The notes under the pieces: model-generated
What the model was told of the DNA's origin: nothing
Seen by the model: only the letters and a program-made list of their open reading frames with translations
Databases searched by the model: none
In this document: piece by piece, positions 62,782-64,000 of the stretch
Numbering within the stretch: position 1 is the first letter of the stretch
How the letters are laid out: every line of letters begins with the position of its first letter
Translations under genes and position numbers: made by a program
DNA from: Azospirillaceae bacterium
Lineage (GTDB): Bacteria > Pseudomonadota > Alphaproteobacteria > Azospirillales > Azospirillaceae
Direction of reading: 5' to 3'
Assembly (NCBI GenBank): GCA_028283825.1
Contig: JAPWJW010000003.1
Span: 806,001-870,000, forward strand
DNA: 64,000 nt

Positions 62782-63182
62782 GGCGCATCCCCGTCACCAC
62801 CGTTCCCGAAGTCATAAAAGACGCGCAGCAGATTGCCATCCGGGTCGGCCGCCGTGAACTCGCGCAGCTTCCATGGCTTGTCCGCCGGCGGATCGACGAT
62901 GCGGGCCTGGGCGGCGTCCCACACCCGATGCAGCGTGTCCACCGCCGCCCTGCTGTCCAGGTTCAGCCACACCACCACCGGCGCGTGATTGCCGGCGGCC
63001 TCGCGGAACCCTGTACCCGTCAGGAACAGGCGGCACGCCCCCTTGGAAATCCCGGCGATGCCGTCACTTGTCCCCCCGCCCCAGTCCAGGGTGAAGCCCA
63101 GGCGGGACTGGTAGTAGGCCACCGCCGCCGCAAGGTCGCGCACCGGTATCTCAGGCACGGCACCGGGAAAGGAACTGTCCAT
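62778..63182 (-). CDS. VOC-superfamily (glyoxalase/bleomycin resistance-like) protein
   Basis: A 134-residue protein with the paired beta-alpha-beta modules of the vicinal oxygen chelate fold: AVPEIPVRDLAAAVAYYQSR, LGFTLDWGGG, then APVVVWLNLDSRAAVDTLHR and FTAADPDGNLLRVFYDFG. Members bind metals or bleomycin-type compounds; the metal ligands here are incomplete, so activity is unclear. Cytoplasmic. Overlaps the DUF2867 gene by 4 bp. Confidence 0.82.
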   Translation of the reverse strand: MDSSFPGAVPEIPVRDLAAAVAYYQSRLGFTLDWGGGTSDGIAGISKGACRLFLTGTGFREAAGNHAPVVVWLNLDSRAAVDTLHRVWDAAQARIVDPPADKPWKLREFTAADPDGNLLRVFYDFGNGGDGDAP

Positions 63183-63222
63183 GCGACGCCCCCGTCAGAC
63201 GAACCCATCGCCCATCATAGGT

Positions 63223-63747
63223 TCAGCGGCGCCTATCGTCAGCCGGCAGATCGTCCACGGCCTGCGCCAAATCCCGGGCGATGAAGTGTTCCATGCGCCG
63301 CCAGGCCTCGTCGTTGTCGCCCCGGAAGGACAGGAAACGATCAAACACCAGCTTGTTGGCCTGGAGGTCCAGCAGTTGCAGCTTGGTGCTGAGCAGCAAT
63401 GTGCTGGTCTTATGGACCGCCCCCAGCAACAACAGGCGGGCACCGGCCCGACGGGCGCCGTCCGCCAACGCCGCGGGGTCGCCATCCCGGCAGTCAGGCA
63501 AGGCGCAGGCCAGCGGCACCACCCGATACCGCGCGGCCGCGCCCAAATCGGCGCGCAAACCCTGGCTCAGGCCGGCCAGCCGGGCGTCATGCGCGGCCTG
63601 CTGGTCCTTCGCCTCGCCCGAGGAATCGATGAAATCGAAATCAGCGACGGCGATGGTAACCACCGTGCCGTCCGTCCGGGCATACACCGGCGACATCATC
63701 ACCAGGCCGGTCAGCAGGACGGCACCCCAGGCCCCGGTCAGACGCAT
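63223..63747 (-). CDS. Secreted DUF2380-like protein
   Basis: A 174-residue protein with a signal peptide (GAWGAVLLTGLVMMSPVYAR). The mature part VVTIAVADFDFIDSSGEA, then ADLGAAARYRVVPLACALPD and LLLLGAVHKTSTLLLSTKLQ, shows the pattern of DUF2380 proteins, which resemble ABC-type or TolB-like periplasmic alpha/beta folds. Function unknown. Located 40 bp upstream of the VOC gene on the same strand. Confidence 0.72.
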   Translation of the reverse strand: MRLTGAWGAVLLTGLVMMSPVYARTDGTVVTIAVADFDFIDSSGEAKDQQAAHDARLAGLSQGLRADLGAAARYRVVPLACALPDCRDGDPAALADGARRAGARLLLLGAVHKTSTLLLSTKLQLLDLQANKLVFDRFLSFRGDNDEAWRRMEHFIARDLAQAVDDLPADDRRR

Positions 63748-63875
63748 CCCATCCTCCCCACCTTGTCCCCATCGGGGGCTTTCAGCCGAAGATAGGCCCG
63801 GCGGCCGGGCAAATCGACCGGCGCCGACCGGCCCGCGCCTAAAGAATGAGAGCGGGGACGGGAAGTGGCGGACAT

Positions 63876-63905
63876 GGAAAAGGCGGACCGTCGCCGGCCC
63901 GCCTC
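63876..63905 (-). terminator. Terminator of the gene entering from the right edge
   Basis: On the minus strand AGGCGGGCC (63905-63897) pairs with GGTCCGCCT (63889-63881), one G-U pair included, followed by TTT. It stands 36 bp after the stop of the gene that continues beyond the window. Confidence 0.6.
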
Positions 63906-63940
63906 TCCCTTTTAATCACGTGCCCTGGGATGCCGGAGCA

Positions 63941-64000
63941 TCACTCCGGGCTATCGGCGTCGCCTTCAGCCTCAGGGGAGCCCACCATCATGGCGCCGGC
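63941..64000 (-). CDS. C-terminal tail of a protein continuing past the window edge
   Basis: The last codons before a TGA stop read GAMMVGSPEAEGDADSPE, an acidic tail. The rest lies outside. RecA is one candidate because recA often lies near alaS in alphaproteobacteria and has an acidic C-terminus; this is a guess from position. Confidence 0.4.
   Translation of the reverse strand, partial: AGAMMVGSPEAEGDADSPE

Overview
The window is chromosomal DNA of a GC-rich alphaproteobacterium, most probably a member of the Azospirillaceae/Rhodospirillales. Signs of this are a GcrA cell-cycle regulator with a cluster of GANTC sites upstream, the mfd - sdhE - recG neighbourhood, a complete cbb3 oxidase block (ccoNOQP and ccoGHIS) with FixK/FNR-type palindromes, and very high GC at third codon positions. 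No insertion sequence, prophage, tRNA, rRNA or CRISPR array was seen. Two stretches (about 11.2-12.2 kb and 24.8-26.6 kb) are clearly AT-richer than the rest and look acquired.

Layout. 1-12.2 kb: cysS (cut by the left edge) and gltX, small secreted or stand-alone enzymes (SnoaL-like protein, DsbA/FrnE-type oxidoreductase, epoxide-hydrolase-like protein, DUF1080 protein, beta-lactamase-fold hydrolase, DUF2189 membrane protein), metY with a possible SAM-II-like leader, an FGE-fold protein, and a low-GC pair that looks like a T6SS-type peptidoglycan amidase with its periplasmic immunity protein. 12.2-19 kb: mfd (interrupted by one frameshift), sdhE, a ParE-type toxin-antitoxin pair, recG. 19-24.7 kb: a cytoplasmic chemoreceptor, a type III polyketide synthase with a membrane methyltransferase, a Crp/Fnr regulator, a candidate small RNA ending in a strong terminator, a thioesterase and a lone fliN. 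24.8-26.6 kb: low-GC sulfotransferase and repeat protein. 26.7-37 kb: a uracil/mismatch glycosylase, the ccoS-I-H-G assembly genes, ccoP-Q-O-N, and a divergent second DUF2189 gene.

37-50 kb: a flavin monooxygenase, a Tat-exported tyrosinase followed by a secreted protein resembling the tyrosinase's own C-terminal domain, a LysM protein, a cytochrome c/cytochrome b pair, a LOG-family protein, isocitrate dehydrogenase (icd), a secreted hydrolase, gcrA and a second, long-type isocitrate dehydrogenase. 50-64 kb: a VWA (CoxE-like) protein and its expected MoxR ATPase partner, separated by an aryl-alcohol/benzaldehyde dehydrogenase pair with a divergent LysR regulator (a BenM-type ATAC-N7-GTAT site lies between them); then alaS and several small genes.

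The most unusual signal is a family of three intergenic elements (about 116-134 nt) at 37.0, 48.5 and 58.1 kb. Each starts just after a stop codon, in the sense direction, and folds into successive hairpins. The stem sequences differ between copies but stay complementary, which suggests a selected RNA (or palindromic DNA) structure. Other leads are the tyrosinase plus detached C-domain pair, the amidase/immunity pair, the frameshift in mfd, and an RNA candidate whose loop carries an anti-Shine-Dalgarno sequence.
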